A program made the position numbers and the translations under genes. Of a stretch of 32,221 bases of DNA, positions 24,860 to 32,221 are shown piece by piece; position 1 is the stretch's first letter; the number at the start of each line of letters is the position of its first letter. The DNA lies in NCBI RefSeq assembly GCF_027947535.2, contig NZ_JAAGKO020000071.1, positions 1-32,221 of the forward strand, in the 5' to 3' direction. The notes beneath the pieces are model-generated. The model saw only the letters and a program-made list of their open reading frames with translations. It was not told the origin of the DNA and did no database searches. The DNA comes from Streptantibioticus silvisoli (lineage in GTDB: Bacteria; Actinomycetota; Actinomycetes; Streptomycetales; Streptomycetaceae).

Positions 24860-25459
24860 ATGCCCCCACCTGTCAAACGTTCCGTCGGCCACCACCACGG
24901 CAATCTGCGCAGCGCGCTGGAGGAGGCCGCGCTCGAACTGATCGCGCGATCCGGGCCGCGCGGATTCACCCTCGCCGAGGCCAGCCGGCGGGCCGGGGTC
25001 AGCGTCGCGGCTCCCTACAAGCACTACGCCGACCGGGAGGCGCTGCTCGCCTCGCTGGCCGAGCGCGGCTACGCCGAGCAGCGCCGCCGCTTCACCGCGG
25101 CCCTGGCGCTTTCGCAGGACCCGGTCGAGCAACTCGCCGCGTTCGCTTCCGCCTACGTCCTGTTCGCGGTCGAGGAACGGGCACTGTTCGAGATCATCTT
25201 CGCCGCCGGGCTCGACAAGTCCCGTTATCCGACGCTGGCGCAGGCCGGGAACGACGTGCTGGCGCTGCTGACGGTGCCGTGCACGAAGGTACGCGGTACC
25301 GGTCCGGCCGCCCGCGAACTTCTCCTGACGGTCTCCGCCGCCGCCCACGGACTTGCCGTCTTCCTGCTCGAAGGCGTCTTCGGCCCCACCCCGGACTGCG
25401 TCGACGCCACCCGCCAGCGGGCCGCGGCAGCCGCGAAATCCTTGGCCGCCGCGGCCTGA
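24860..25459 (+). CDS. TetR/AcrR-family transcriptional regulator
   Basis: A 199-residue TetR protein. The HTH lies at about 18-62 (ALELIARSGPRGFTLAEASR, then AGVSVAAPYKHYADREALL), and a TetR_C-type ligand domain follows with ALFEIIFAAGLDKSRYP. ATG 24860 is the first start after the operator and has no strong ribosome site, so the mRNA may have a very short leader or be leaderless. It is divergent from the VOC gene across the 33-bp dyad and probably represses both. The ligand is unknown. Confidence 0.93.
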   Translation: MPPPVKRSVGHHHGNLRSALEEAALELIARSGPRGFTLAEASRRAGVSVAAPYKHYADREALLASLAERGYAEQRRRFTAALALSQDPVEQLAAFASAYVLFAVEERALFEIIFAAGLDKSRYPTLAQAGNDVLALLTVPCTKVRGTGPAARELLLTVSAAAHGLAVFLLEGVFGPTPDCVDATRQRAAAAAKSLAAAA

Positions 25460-25559
25460 GGGCTTACCGGTTGCCGGCGGACCCACGGGAATGCGCCCGC
25501 CCGGGGCCGTCCAGGCGCGGGCGGATCCAGGCGGGCGAACCCAACCGGTCCGAACCCAA

Positions 25560-25588
25560 CCGGACCGGACCGAACTGGTCCGGTCCGG
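25560..25588. terminator. 12-bp stem terminator between convergent genes
   Basis: CCGGACCGGACC (25560-25571), loop GAACT, GGTCCGGTCCGG (25577-25588): a perfect inverted repeat between the TetR stop (25459) and the LapA-like stop (25676). The surrounding DNA carries further CCGGTCC/AACCGG repeats. Confidence 0.75.
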
Positions 25589-25675
25589 CCCGGTTTGGAT
25601 CGTGCGCCTGCGGTGGCCGAGAGGTCGCGAGCAACGGGCGCCCTCTCGGCAACCGGCGCAGGGGTGACGGGCTCG

Positions 25676-26086
25676 TCAGTGCCCGGGGAGATGGAGACGG
25701 TGACTCCCGCGATGCCTGGTCGGCCCGGGGCGGCGTGTCGCTCCCTCGCGGGAGGGGTCCGTGGCCGATGTCCCACGGGCGTCGTCAAGCTGTCCCCTCA
25801 TGTCGTCGCGCTCGGCGACGGCGTCCCGCGCCTCGTGGCGTGCCGCGAGATGCTTCCTCCTGCGGCGGGCGAGAAGGGCCGCGCCGCCCAGCATGAGCCA
25901 CAGCCCGAGACCGAATATCAGGGCCAGGGCCAATCCGCCGAGGAAGGCTCCGAGCACGCTGATCGTGAACGGATGGCTGCCGAACATGGAGACTGCGTAA
26001 TTGGGGCCTCCGGAGAGGTTGAAGGCGATGAGCAGTGCCGAGAAAACGGCGGTGGCCGCAATCAACAGCAGGCCGATGATCAGCAT
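25676..26086 (-). CDS. LapA-like two-helix membrane protein
   Basis: A 136-residue membrane protein of the small LapA/DUF1049-like type. Transmembrane helix 1 lies at about 2-23 and helix 2 at about 42-70 (LGAFLGGLALALIFGLGLWLM), with a short outer loop between them. A basic RRRRKH stretch and a charged cytoplasmic tail (about 74-115) follow, probably coiled, and the end is Pro/Arg-rich. GAGGTG six bases before ATG 26086 is a clear ribosome site. Such proteins are common in actinomycetes and of unknown function. It appears to be a single gene; its neighbour upstream on the same strand is a stress-type PRC-barrel protein 545 bases away. Confidence 0.85.
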   Translation of the reverse strand: MLIIGLLLIAATAVFSALLIAFNLSGGPNYAVSMFGSHPFTISVLGAFLGGLALALIFGLGLWLMLGGAALLARRRRKHLAARHEARDAVAERDDMRGQLDDARGTSATDPSREGATRRPGPTRHRGSHRLHLPGH

Positions 26087-26601
26087 CTAATGCACCTCAT
26101 ATTCGCGATGATGTTGCCCGGACAATCCTGGGTTCCCGCATGTCGGGCGGCAGATGTCACGCCGGTTGTCCCCACTCGGGTAACGCGGATCGGCTGACGA
26201 GGATTCGGCTGCACTCCGCGTTCCACTATTCCCGCCATCCTCGCCATTCCCGTCAATCTCCCGGCGCCGAATGCGAATGGGAAATTACTTCCGCTTCCGC
26301 TGCGCAACGGGCCGAATGGCGGGCAGCCTTGGTTCCGTCATCCCGGCATCCTCGCCGCGGTGAATGACGGCGTCCACGGACGGGATCAGGCCCAGCTGCG
26401 GCTTGGCTGCTCCGTGACGCTGGCGGATTCATCCACCCGCCGGATCATCGGCGTCGCGTACTGCACCGCCCGAGGAGTTCGCCGGTCAGAGGGAACGCGG
26501 CCGCGCACGGGTTCGGGTTCGGGTTCGGACAGCTGCCACGCGCCCGGGGCGGATTCCGCGCCGGTGAACTCGCGAGACCGGGCGGCGGTCCGCGCTCCGG
26601 T
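26087..26601. other. 515-bp gap upstream of the LapA-like gene
   Basis: No gene seen. Bases 26100-26380 are less GC-rich than average and likely hold the LapA-like promoter, but no confident -10/-35 pair was found. GGGTTC is repeated three times near 26511-26528. Confidence 0.5.
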
Positions 26602-26629
26602 CCGCAGTCCGTCCGGAGCGGGACTGCGG
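26602..26629 (-). terminator. Hairpin at the end of the PRC/DUF2382 gene
   Basis: CCGCAGTCC (26602-26610), a 10-base loop, GGACTGCGG (26621-26629): a perfect 9-bp stem starting one base beyond the stop codon. Confidence 0.65.
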
Positions 26630-26630
26630 C

Positions 26631-27509
26631 TCAGCGCCGACGGTCCCGGTTCTTCGCGCTCTTGTCGACGTCGGTGTCCTCGACCGGGCCGGCGTCGATC
26701 CGCTCCTTGCGGACCTGCCCCGTCACGGTCTCCTCCTCGACGTGCTCCTCCACGGTCATCCGGACCCGCTCCACCGGCTCGGCCGTGGTCTCCACCACCG
26801 TACGGTCCTCGTACAGGGTGACCTCCTGCTCCGCGTCGGCCATCGCGGGGCCGGACAGCATGGCCTCGTCCCGGTTGGCCTCGGTGATCGGCTCCCGCTC
26901 GATCCGGACCTCCTCCTTGCGCACGGGTACGGTCATCTGCTGCTCCTCGGTGACCACGTACTTGCGCAGCCGCGCCCGACCCGTCTCGTGCCGCTCGGTG
27001 CCGACCCGCATCCGCTCCTCCGACCGGGTCATCGAAGCCTCGGTGGGCCGCCCGCCGGCATTCCCCGCCGTCTCATCCGTGATGCGACCCGATGCCGCGG
27101 ATTGACCACCGGCCGCAGTGGCGGCGCCGGCCGCCGTACCGGTACCCGCCTCGGTACCCGCGGCGGCCTGGTGCTCCTGCCAGGCCCTGTCCCAGTCGAT
27201 GCCGTAGTAATCGAAGAGGACGTGCTCCTCCTGCTGGGACAGGTGGCCGTTCTCATCCACATCGACGTTCGGCGCGTTCTTCACCGTTTCCTTGGTGTAA
27301 GGGATCTCCAGGTGATCGCCGCTCAGGGTGGCGTCCCGGATCGGCACGAATATCTCGTGCCGACCGAGCATGCCGGTCTTGACCGCTATCCAGTCGGGCC
27401 GCCCCGTCGCGTCATCGAGAAACACGTGGTGCGCCTCGCCTATCCTGTCTCCGCCCGGGTCGGTGACGGCGTGGTCGAGTACCGCGGGGATTTGATCTTC
27501 GGTGATCAT
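26631..27509 (-). CDS. PRC-barrel and DUF2382 (YsnF-type) stress protein
   Basis: A 292-residue soluble protein. An N-terminal PRC-barrel (about 1-75, with GEAHHVFLDDATGRPDWIAVKTG) is joined by an Ala/Gly/Thr-rich linker (about 112-150) to a C-terminal DUF2382 domain (about 165-280) rich in Glu, Val and Arg, with RLRKYVVTEEQQMTVPVRKE and ERVRMTVEEHVEEETVTG. This is the common actinobacterial relative of Bacillus YsnF, which belongs to the general stress response; its molecular role is unknown. ATG 27509 has an excellent AAGGAGGA four bases upstream. A SigB-like promoter match lies at 27541-27565, giving a leader of roughly 25-30 bases. Confidence 0.92.
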   Translation of the reverse strand: MITEDQIPAVLDHAVTDPGGDRIGEAHHVFLDDATGRPDWIAVKTGMLGRHEIFVPIRDATLSGDHLEIPYTKETVKNAPNVDVDENGHLSQQEEHVLFDYYGIDWDRAWQEHQAAAGTEAGTGTAAGAATAAGGQSAASGRITDETAGNAGGRPTEASMTRSEERMRVGTERHETGRARLRKYVVTEEQQMTVPVRKEEVRIEREPITEANRDEAMLSGPAMADAEQEVTLYEDRTVVETTAEPVERVRMTVEEHVEEETVTGQVRKERIDAGPVEDTDVDKSAKNRDRRR

Positions 27510-27540
27510 TTAGTCCTCCTTGAGATACGCCTGTTCATCA

Positions 27541-27565
27541 CGTACCGCCATAGGGGAACGAAAAC
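27541..27565 (-). promoter_or_regulatory. Possible SigB-type promoter
   Basis: On the minus strand GTTT (27565 to 27562), 14 bases, then CGGTAC (27547 to 27542) fits the Streptomyces SigB consensus GNNT-N14-16-GGGTAC with one mismatch. It lies in an AT-rich patch 33 bases before the PRC/DUF2382 start codon. Confidence 0.4.
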
Positions 27566-27733
27566 ACCTCAAAGATCTTAAAATCGGGCATGGGATAAAT
27601 CGCCGCATTATGCCCTTGTTTTGCGCGACGGCAACTTCTTCCCCCTGGGGCCCGGATGCCCGGTGGGTTGGTCGGCGGTCGACGGGTGCCCGGTCGCCGG
27701 TCGCGGTACGTGGACGGGCCCGGAACGCATCCT

Positions 27734-27761
27734 CGCTGAGCGCCTGAGCTTCTTGTTCAAC
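27734..27761 (-). repeat. IS 3'-end sequence, copy 1
   Basis: The minus strand starting GTTGAACAAGAAGCT, at the transposase stop codon, matches 22 of 28 bases of the plus-strand sequence at 32124-32151. The two copies face each other across the IS and the NTPase gene. Confidence 0.6.
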
Positions 27762-29290
27762 CACTTCGTCGGGGTTTGGTGCCGACCTTGTGGGGAGCGG
27801 TCGCTGGTACGCCTCGCCTGTGGCGAGGACTCTTCCGACGTCGTAGCGGGTGGCGGGGCGGCGGTTCTTCGAACCGGGCGGGCGCCCGGGCCGGGGCTGG
27901 TGGGCTTCGGTGCATCGGCCGGCGAACCCCCGTTCTCGTGCGGAGGTTCCGGAACCGGCGCCGGACGCGGGCCGGGGTGAGTTTGTGCAGCGGTGCGGGC
28001 TTCTCCCAGGGGCGGCGTAGGTCGGTGGCGAGGGGGCGGGCGAGGCGGAGTTGGGTGTGGGCGGCGGCGATGATCAACCAGGTCCAGCGGTCGACGGCAG
28101 CGGAGTCGCGCATGCGGGGCCGAGTCCAGCCGAGGGTCTGTTTGAGCATGCGGAAGGTATGTTGTCGAAGCGCCGTAGGAAGGCCTGCCAGCAGCGGTCG
28201 ACGTCGGCCAGGGTGACGCCGGTGCGTGAACACCACAGCCAGACCGGTTTGTTGACCCCGCCGGACGGCAGGTGTTCGACGTCCAGGCGGATGACGGTGC
28301 CCTCGATGATCGGCAGAGGGCCGTCGTGGTCGAGCCAGGCGGCCCGGCGGATCAGCCTCGGGTGCAGCCGGTCCCAGGCCCGCGTGGTGGCCGTGCCGTA
28401 GGGCCGGGTGTCGGAGACCGTGACGGCCTGTTCCTCGCCCCAGGTGGCGGGGTGGTCGAAGACGAACTCCCCGCCGAGTTTGGGCGGTCGGCCGCCCTTG
28501 GGGGCGCAGACGCGCGGCGGTGTCGGGTGGCGCATGACCTGGTCCGAGCGCGTCCGACCCAGGATCTCGATCGGCGGGCCGGACAGCAGGTGGGCGATGC
28601 GCGGGGCGTCGTAGTCGGCGTCCAGCACTATCAGGATGTCCGGATTGCCCTCGACCCACTGGCCCGCGGCGATGAGCCGTTCGACGACATCGCGGGCCTG
28701 GGCGGTGGTGGCGGCCAGGTCCGCGCCGGGGGTGAGTCGGACTGCGTCCAGGAGGGCGGTCCAGGAGGTACGGCCGGTCTCCAGGGCGGCGACAACCGAG
28801 TAGGTCCAGCCGGCGAATCATCTGGTGCTTGGCGGTGCTGCGGCCGTAGGTGTGGCAGAACGAGCGGTCCGGCACGGTGTTGGTGTCCGGCCGCAGCCCC
28901 GGCGAGACATCCACCGCCAGGACCAGCCGGCCATCGGCTCCCGCGGCAGCGGCACCCCGGCGAGCACCCGCCGCAGTCGGGCGACGTCGAGCCCGCCGCG
29001 GTTCAGGCCGGGGTAGAGGGAACCGTGACCACTGCGGTGCTCCGGTGCCAGCGCGAGGTCGACGAGCGATCGCACCGGTCCGTCGGTGCACAGCACTGCC
29101 TCGGTCAACTCGAACAGCGCGTCCGCGCGGCCTGCAAGGCAGTCGTAGAAGTCGGTCCGGAACCGGGACGGCACAGCCAGGGATTCGACGCGGACAGCGT
29201 CGTGCAGCGCACTTACCCTCGTGGCCTTTTCATGATCAACAGCTTTCACGACGCACATGCTCACACTCCCGTCGTTCCGCTGTCGCTTAG
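27736..29290 (-). mobile_element. Degenerate insertion sequence, about 1.55 kb
   Basis: The limits are proposed from the extent of the transposase and from related ends. Reading inward, the right end starts CTGAGCGCCTGAGC (from 27736), and the left end starts CTAAGCGACAGC (minus strand from 29290). They share CT[A/G]AGCG and an offset AGC, a weak terminal inverted repeat. No target-site duplication was recognised. The element carries only a broken transposase gene and is presumably immobile. Confidence 0.6.
27757..29258 (-). pseudogene. IS701/IS4-like DDE transposase, many frameshifts
   Basis: Joined across frames it resembles a large Streptomyces DDE transposase family of about 450-480 residues. 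Pieces in order: a start at ATG 29258 and SRFRTDFYDCLAGRADALFE; DGRLVLAVDVSPGLRPDTNT with the first Asp; GWTYSVVAALETG; LDADYD with the second Asp; ATWGEEQAVT; IEGTVIRLDVEHLP with the Glu; HTFRMLKQTLGWTRP; RPPGSKNRRPATRYDVGRV; and KVGTKPRRSG with a stop at 27757. Frame changes occur near 28940, 28813, 28160, 27929, 27885 and 27800, so no functional product is possible. The family assignment rests on recalled consensus motifs. Confidence 0.85.
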
Positions 29291-29533
29291 TTTCGGACGC
29301 CCGCTGTTCCGGGAGGTCCTCTCCGACAGGTGACCGCCTGCACCGGCTGTGCGATCCGGGGCAGGCGTCGGGCGGAACCGTGATCGGAGCAGATGCTGCT
29401 TGCCTGGAAGCGCACGGATCACCGAAGCGGTTTCCGATTGCGGGGACGGTCGGCCCCGCCTGGGGCGGTAGAGGCAGCGGTGCGGCGACCGGCTTTCTCC
29501 TGCCCCGGTGTCGGGCTGGCGCATCATTGCGGC

Positions 29534-32128
29534 ATGACGACCTCACCCCGCCAAGACGCCCAACAGCCCATCCCGGAAGGCGTGTTGCCGCTGGGTGAGC
29601 CCTTCACCGGCCTGGGGGGCGTCGTGTGGTCGGTGGGGTGGGCGCGGGACGGGGATCGGCTCCTCCTCGCCGCCGGCAGCAGCGGCGGGGGGGTGGGGTT
29701 GTGGGTGGTGGAGAAGGATGCCGACCACGCCGTCCCCCTCGGCAAACCCCTCGACTTCCCGGGGGGCGGCGTGTTGTCGGTGGGGTGGGCGCGGGACGGG
29801 GACCGGCTCCTCCTCGCCACCGGCAGCGACGGCGGGAGGGTGGGGTTGTGGCAGGTCTGTCGGCCGACGGTGGTGCCTCGGCTGCCGGGTTATCGCTCGG
29901 ACGGGCTCGCTGCGGGGGCGGTCGATGAGCTGGAGCGGGACGGGGAGGCGCGGGCGGTTGCGGAGCTGGTGACGGCGCGGACGGCGAGCCCGCCGCTGGC
30001 GGTCGGGTTGTTCGGTGACTGGGGTGAGGGCAAGAGCCACTTCCTCGACCTCGTGCGCCAGAAGGTGGAAGGGCGCAGCGGTCGTCCGGGGGCGTGCCGG
30101 TTTGTGCGGCAGGTGCGTTTCAACGCCTGGCATTATGCGGAGACCGGTTTGTGGGCGAGTTTGGTTGCCGAACTGTTCTCGCAGCTCGCCGCACCGCCCG
30201 GGGAGGACCCGGGCGCGGCGCAGCGGGAGTTGTCGGCGTTGTCTGCCGAGTTGGTTGCCAGGCGGCGGGTTCCTGAACGGCTGGCTGCTGCCCGCGAGCG
30301 GCGCGACGTGCTGAGCAAGAACGCGAAGCGGGCTGCTGCGGATTGGGCGGACTTCGATCGGACCCTGCGGGCCCTGGATGGGAGGAAGAAGCAGAAGCTG
30401 AAGCTGCCGGGGGAGTTCGGCGGCCTCAGACTCAGGGCCGCGTTGCAGGGTCTGCGCGCCATCGTGAGACCCGGCGACACCGTGAGTCCCGCAGGGGTGC
30501 TGCTGCGCCTGTTCGCTCCGGCCCTGGGCTGGTTCGTCCTGGCGGCGGTGGTCATGGCGGGGGTCGTCTTCGGGCTGCACCTGCTGGCGCCCCATGTACG
30601 GCATTGGCTGCTGGCTGCTCCGCTGCTGGCCGGTGTGCCGCCGGTGGTGGCCTCGGTGCGTCGGTTCCTCAAGGGGCGGAAGACCTGGAAGGCCGTGTTT
30701 CCCGGCGTGCGGGATGTGGCCGAGAAGGTGCGGGCCCGGGCGCAGAGCGATCTGGCGGTGGCCGATGCCGAGGTCGCCGCCTTGGAGCGGGAGATGCAGA
30801 ACCTCACCGCCGCCGGTCAGCTGGCGGGTTTGGTGGGGGAGCGTGCGGCTGCGGGCGACTACCGTAGCCAGTTGGGGGTGATGACGCAGATCCGTGAGGA
30901 CTTCGAACGTATGGCCTCCATCCTGGCCAACGACACCCGCGAACCCCGCGCGGATGCAGGACGGGCCGGGCCGGTCAGGGACAGCGCGGGCGACGAGCTG
31001 CCGAAGATCGACCGGATCGTCGTCTACATCGACGACCTCGACCGCTGCCCGCCCGCTCGGGTCATGGAGATGCTGGAAGCGGTGCACCTGCTGCTCGCCG
31101 TCGAGCTGTTCGTCGTGGTCATGGCCATCGACCCCCGCTGGCTGCTGAGCGCGGTCGCCGCCCACTACCGCGATGTCCTCCACGTCCCCGGCAACGTGTT
31201 GGCCGACGGCGCCGACGACACCCAGGCGTCCACGCCCGCCCAGTACCTGGAGAAGATCTTCCAGGTCGTCCTGACCCTCCCGCCCGTCGACCGGCGCGGC
31301 CACACCAGCATGATCAACAGCCTCATCGACATCCAAGCCCCCGCCACCGGTGCCGACGAAAACCGGACGGCGGCCTCCACCACCGGAACCACCGAACCGC
31401 TGCGCACGACAGGGCGACCGGCAGACCTGCCGACGACCACCGACGGCTCCTGGGACGAGGAGATGTACGGACCGGCCGTCGACGGCCTGCCCGTCATCGA
31501 GCTGCCCGACCCGCTCACCTTCACCGAGGACGAGGCAAGGCTGCTGCGCATCGTCGGACCACCGAACCTGCCACTGACACCCCGCTCGATCAAACGCCTG
31601 ATCAACAGCTACGGACTGCTCACCGCACTGCGCCAACCCCACCACCAGCACGACCTGGAGGAAATACCCGCCACCACAAAGCCGGACGGCACCCCGGTGC
31701 CGGCCCACCACCCCTACCGCGCCGGCCTCGTCCTGCTCGCAGCCCTCGTCGCCCATCCCGCCCTCGGCCAACACCTGTGCCGGCAGATGCACGCCCAGAC
31801 CGAGGACACCACCGAGGACATCACCTGGGAGACCTTCCTCGAGCGACTCGCATCACTCCCGGCCGACGAGCCGGTCACCGCTGGCGTCGGCGACGACGGG
31901 CAGACGACCGGTCCGCACCGGATCGACACCCGGCAGGTGGACGATCTGGTGGCCGGACTCCGGGGGATCACCGCGGAGGCGGCCGGCGAGGGGCTCCACC
32001 TCCCCGACCGCCTCGCCGCGTGGAAACCCTGGATCGTCCCCGCCGCCCGCCTCTCCTTCCCCGCCGGACAGATCGTGAAGACCCTGACGACCCGCCCCAC
32101 CCCGAGCCCTCGACGAGACGGGCGTTGA
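29534..32128 (+). CDS. KAP-family P-loop NTPase with N-terminal WD40 repeats
   Basis: An 864-residue predicted STAND/KAP NTPase. Residues 25-107 hold two WD40-type units (VWSVGWARDGDRLLLAAGS and VLSVGWARDGDRLLLATGS). The KAP domain has Walker A GDWGEGKS (161-168), the FNAWHYAETGLWASL motif (196-210), two transmembrane helices inserted at about 326-350 and 357-376, a charged coiled stretch (about 395-460), Walker B IVVYIDDLDR (495-504), VVVMAIDPRWLL (527-538) and the C-terminal TPRSIKRLINSYG (682-694). KAP proteins are membrane-tethered, ATP-driven switches often linked to phage or plasmid defence. ATG 29534 begins the family-like sequence, but there is no ribosome site, so a leaderless mRNA is possible. 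The tail PRRDGR and the stop codon may derive from an IS end. No effector gene is visible. Confidence 0.9.
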   Translation: MTTSPRQDAQQPIPEGVLPLGEPFTGLGGVVWSVGWARDGDRLLLAAGSSGGGVGLWVVEKDADHAVPLGKPLDFPGGGVLSVGWARDGDRLLLATGSDGGRVGLWQVCRPTVVPRLPGYRSDGLAAGAVDELERDGEARAVAELVTARTASPPLAVGLFGDWGEGKSHFLDLVRQKVEGRSGRPGACRFVRQVRFNAWHYAETGLWASLVAELFSQLAAPPGEDPGAAQRELSALSAELVARRRVPERLAAARERRDVLSKNAKRAAADWADFDRTLRALDGRKKQKLKLPGEFGGLRLRAALQGLRAIVRPGDTVSPAGVLLRLFAPALGWFVLAAVVMAGVVFGLHLLAPHVRHWLLAAPLLAGVPPVVASVRRFLKGRKTWKAVFPGVRDVAEKVRARAQSDLAVADAEVAALEREMQNLTAAGQLAGLVGERAAAGDYRSQLGVMTQIREDFERMASILANDTREPRADAGRAGPVRDSAGDELPKIDRIVVYIDDLDRCPPARVMEMLEAVHLLLAVELFVVVMAIDPRWLLSAVAAHYRDVLHVPGNVLADGADDTQASTPAQYLEKIFQVVLTLPPVDRRGHTSMINSLIDIQAPATGADENRTAASTTGTTEPLRTTGRPADLPTTTDGSWDEEMYGPAVDGLPVIELPDPLTFTEDEARLLRIVGPPNLPLTPRSIKRLINSYGLLTALRQPHHQHDLEEIPATTKPDGTPVPAHHPYRAGLVLLAALVAHPALGQHLCRQMHAQTEDTTEDITWETFLERLASLPADEPVTAGVGDDGQTTGPHRIDTRQVDDLVAGLRGITAEAAGEGLHLPDRLAAWKPWIVPAARLSFPAGQIVKTLTTRPTPSPRRDGR
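29630..29851 (+). repeat. Two near-identical 75-bp WD40-coding repeats, period 147
   Basis: 29630-29704 and 29777-29851 begin with the same 26 bases (TCGGTGGGGTGGGCGCGGGA and on) and differ at only about five positions. Each encodes the central strand part of one WD40 unit. The synonymous as well as coding identity points to recent duplication or ongoing gene conversion. Confidence 0.85.
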
Positions 32129-32151
32129 ACAACAAGCTGAGTGCCTGAGCG
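32124..32151 (+). repeat. IS 3'-end sequence, copy 2 (vestige of another element)
   Basis: GTTGAACAACAAGCTGAGTG and on, matching copy 1 (27734-27761, inverted) at 22 of 28 positions including the first nine. The similarity reaches leftward into CGACGA (32111-32116). In a second frame 32110-32148 reads TRRALNNKLSA followed by a stop, resembling the C-termini of actinobacterial transposases. No other part of that element is seen. Confidence 0.55.
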
Positions 32152-32221
32152 CCTGCCCCGAACCATCGCACCGCCGAGCCGCCGAACCCGCGAGCCACCT
32201 CGCCCCCCGAACCCCCAAGCC

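Noticed and set aside
27510-27764. 84-codon minus-strand frame just upstream of the PRC/DUF2382 gene
   Set aside because: It is run-off from one reading frame of the decayed transposase into the promoter region; no own ribosome site or family.
29543-31792. 749-codon minus-strand frame
   Set aside because: Antisense of the KAP NTPase; Gln/Arg/Pro-rich with no recognisable family.
1-32221. tRNA, rRNA, CRISPR arrays, phage integrase and attachment sites
   Set aside because: Looked for on both strands and none recognised; a covariance-model scan could still find small RNAs.

Overview
The window reads as chromosome from a very GC-rich actinomycete, most likely a Streptomyces relative. The supporting signs are near-universal G/C in third codon positions, frequent GTG starts, a GAF-SpoIIE phosphatase fused to an anti-sigma-type ATPase, a SAM methyltransferase of the actinomycete PF04672 type, a family 19 chitinase with a Streptomyces-type chitin operator, and secreted polysaccharide hydrolases. 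No rRNA, tRNA, CRISPR array or phage module was seen. The content is a patchwork of small, mostly independent transcription units.

Left part (1-9.4 kb). A TetR repressor gene (719-1417, minus) is divergent from an AurF-like diiron oxygenase (1675-2679) and a ferredoxin-fused NADPH:ferredoxin reductase (3044-4540). A perfect 25-bp palindrome lies between them. The oxygenase and reductase form a plausible oxygenase/electron-donor pair. Next come a MmyB-like XRE regulator (4704-5534, minus) divergent from an SDR protein (5917-6696) whose catalytic Lys is replaced by Leu, and a SAM-dependent methyltransferase (6986-7837). About 1.5 kb without a convincing gene follows.

Middle (9.4-22.6 kb). A GAF/SpoIIE/HATPase phosphatase (9398-11248) converges on a PucR-type regulator (11454-12674, minus), which is divergent from an alpha/beta hydrolase (12922-13761). 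A chitin-binding GH19 chitinase (13945-15012, minus) has a DasR-like operator. A translationally coupled three-gene minus-strand operon (18833 down to 15524) encodes a sugar-dehydrogenase-type small subunit, a GMC flavoprotein with a C-X5-C-X3-C motif, and an acetoacetate-decarboxylase-like protein. A 968-residue secreted beta-helix glycosidase of mycodextranase type (19669-22575, minus) follows.

Right part (22.6-32.2 kb). A frameshifted ADP-ribosylglycohydrolase (23310-24265), a VOC protein and TetR regulator sharing a divergent 33-bp dyad (24341-25459), a two-TM LapA-like protein (25676-26086) and a PRC-barrel/DUF2382 stress-type protein (26631-27509) precede a heavily decayed insertion sequence (about 27736-29290). 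The window ends with an 864-residue KAP-family P-loop NTPase (29534-32128). It carries two nearly identical WD40 units at its N-terminus, and its 3' end runs into what looks like the leftover 3' terminus of a second, related insertion sequence. This NTPase region is the most interesting part: it looks like an accessory conflict-type NTPase between insertion-sequence remnants.
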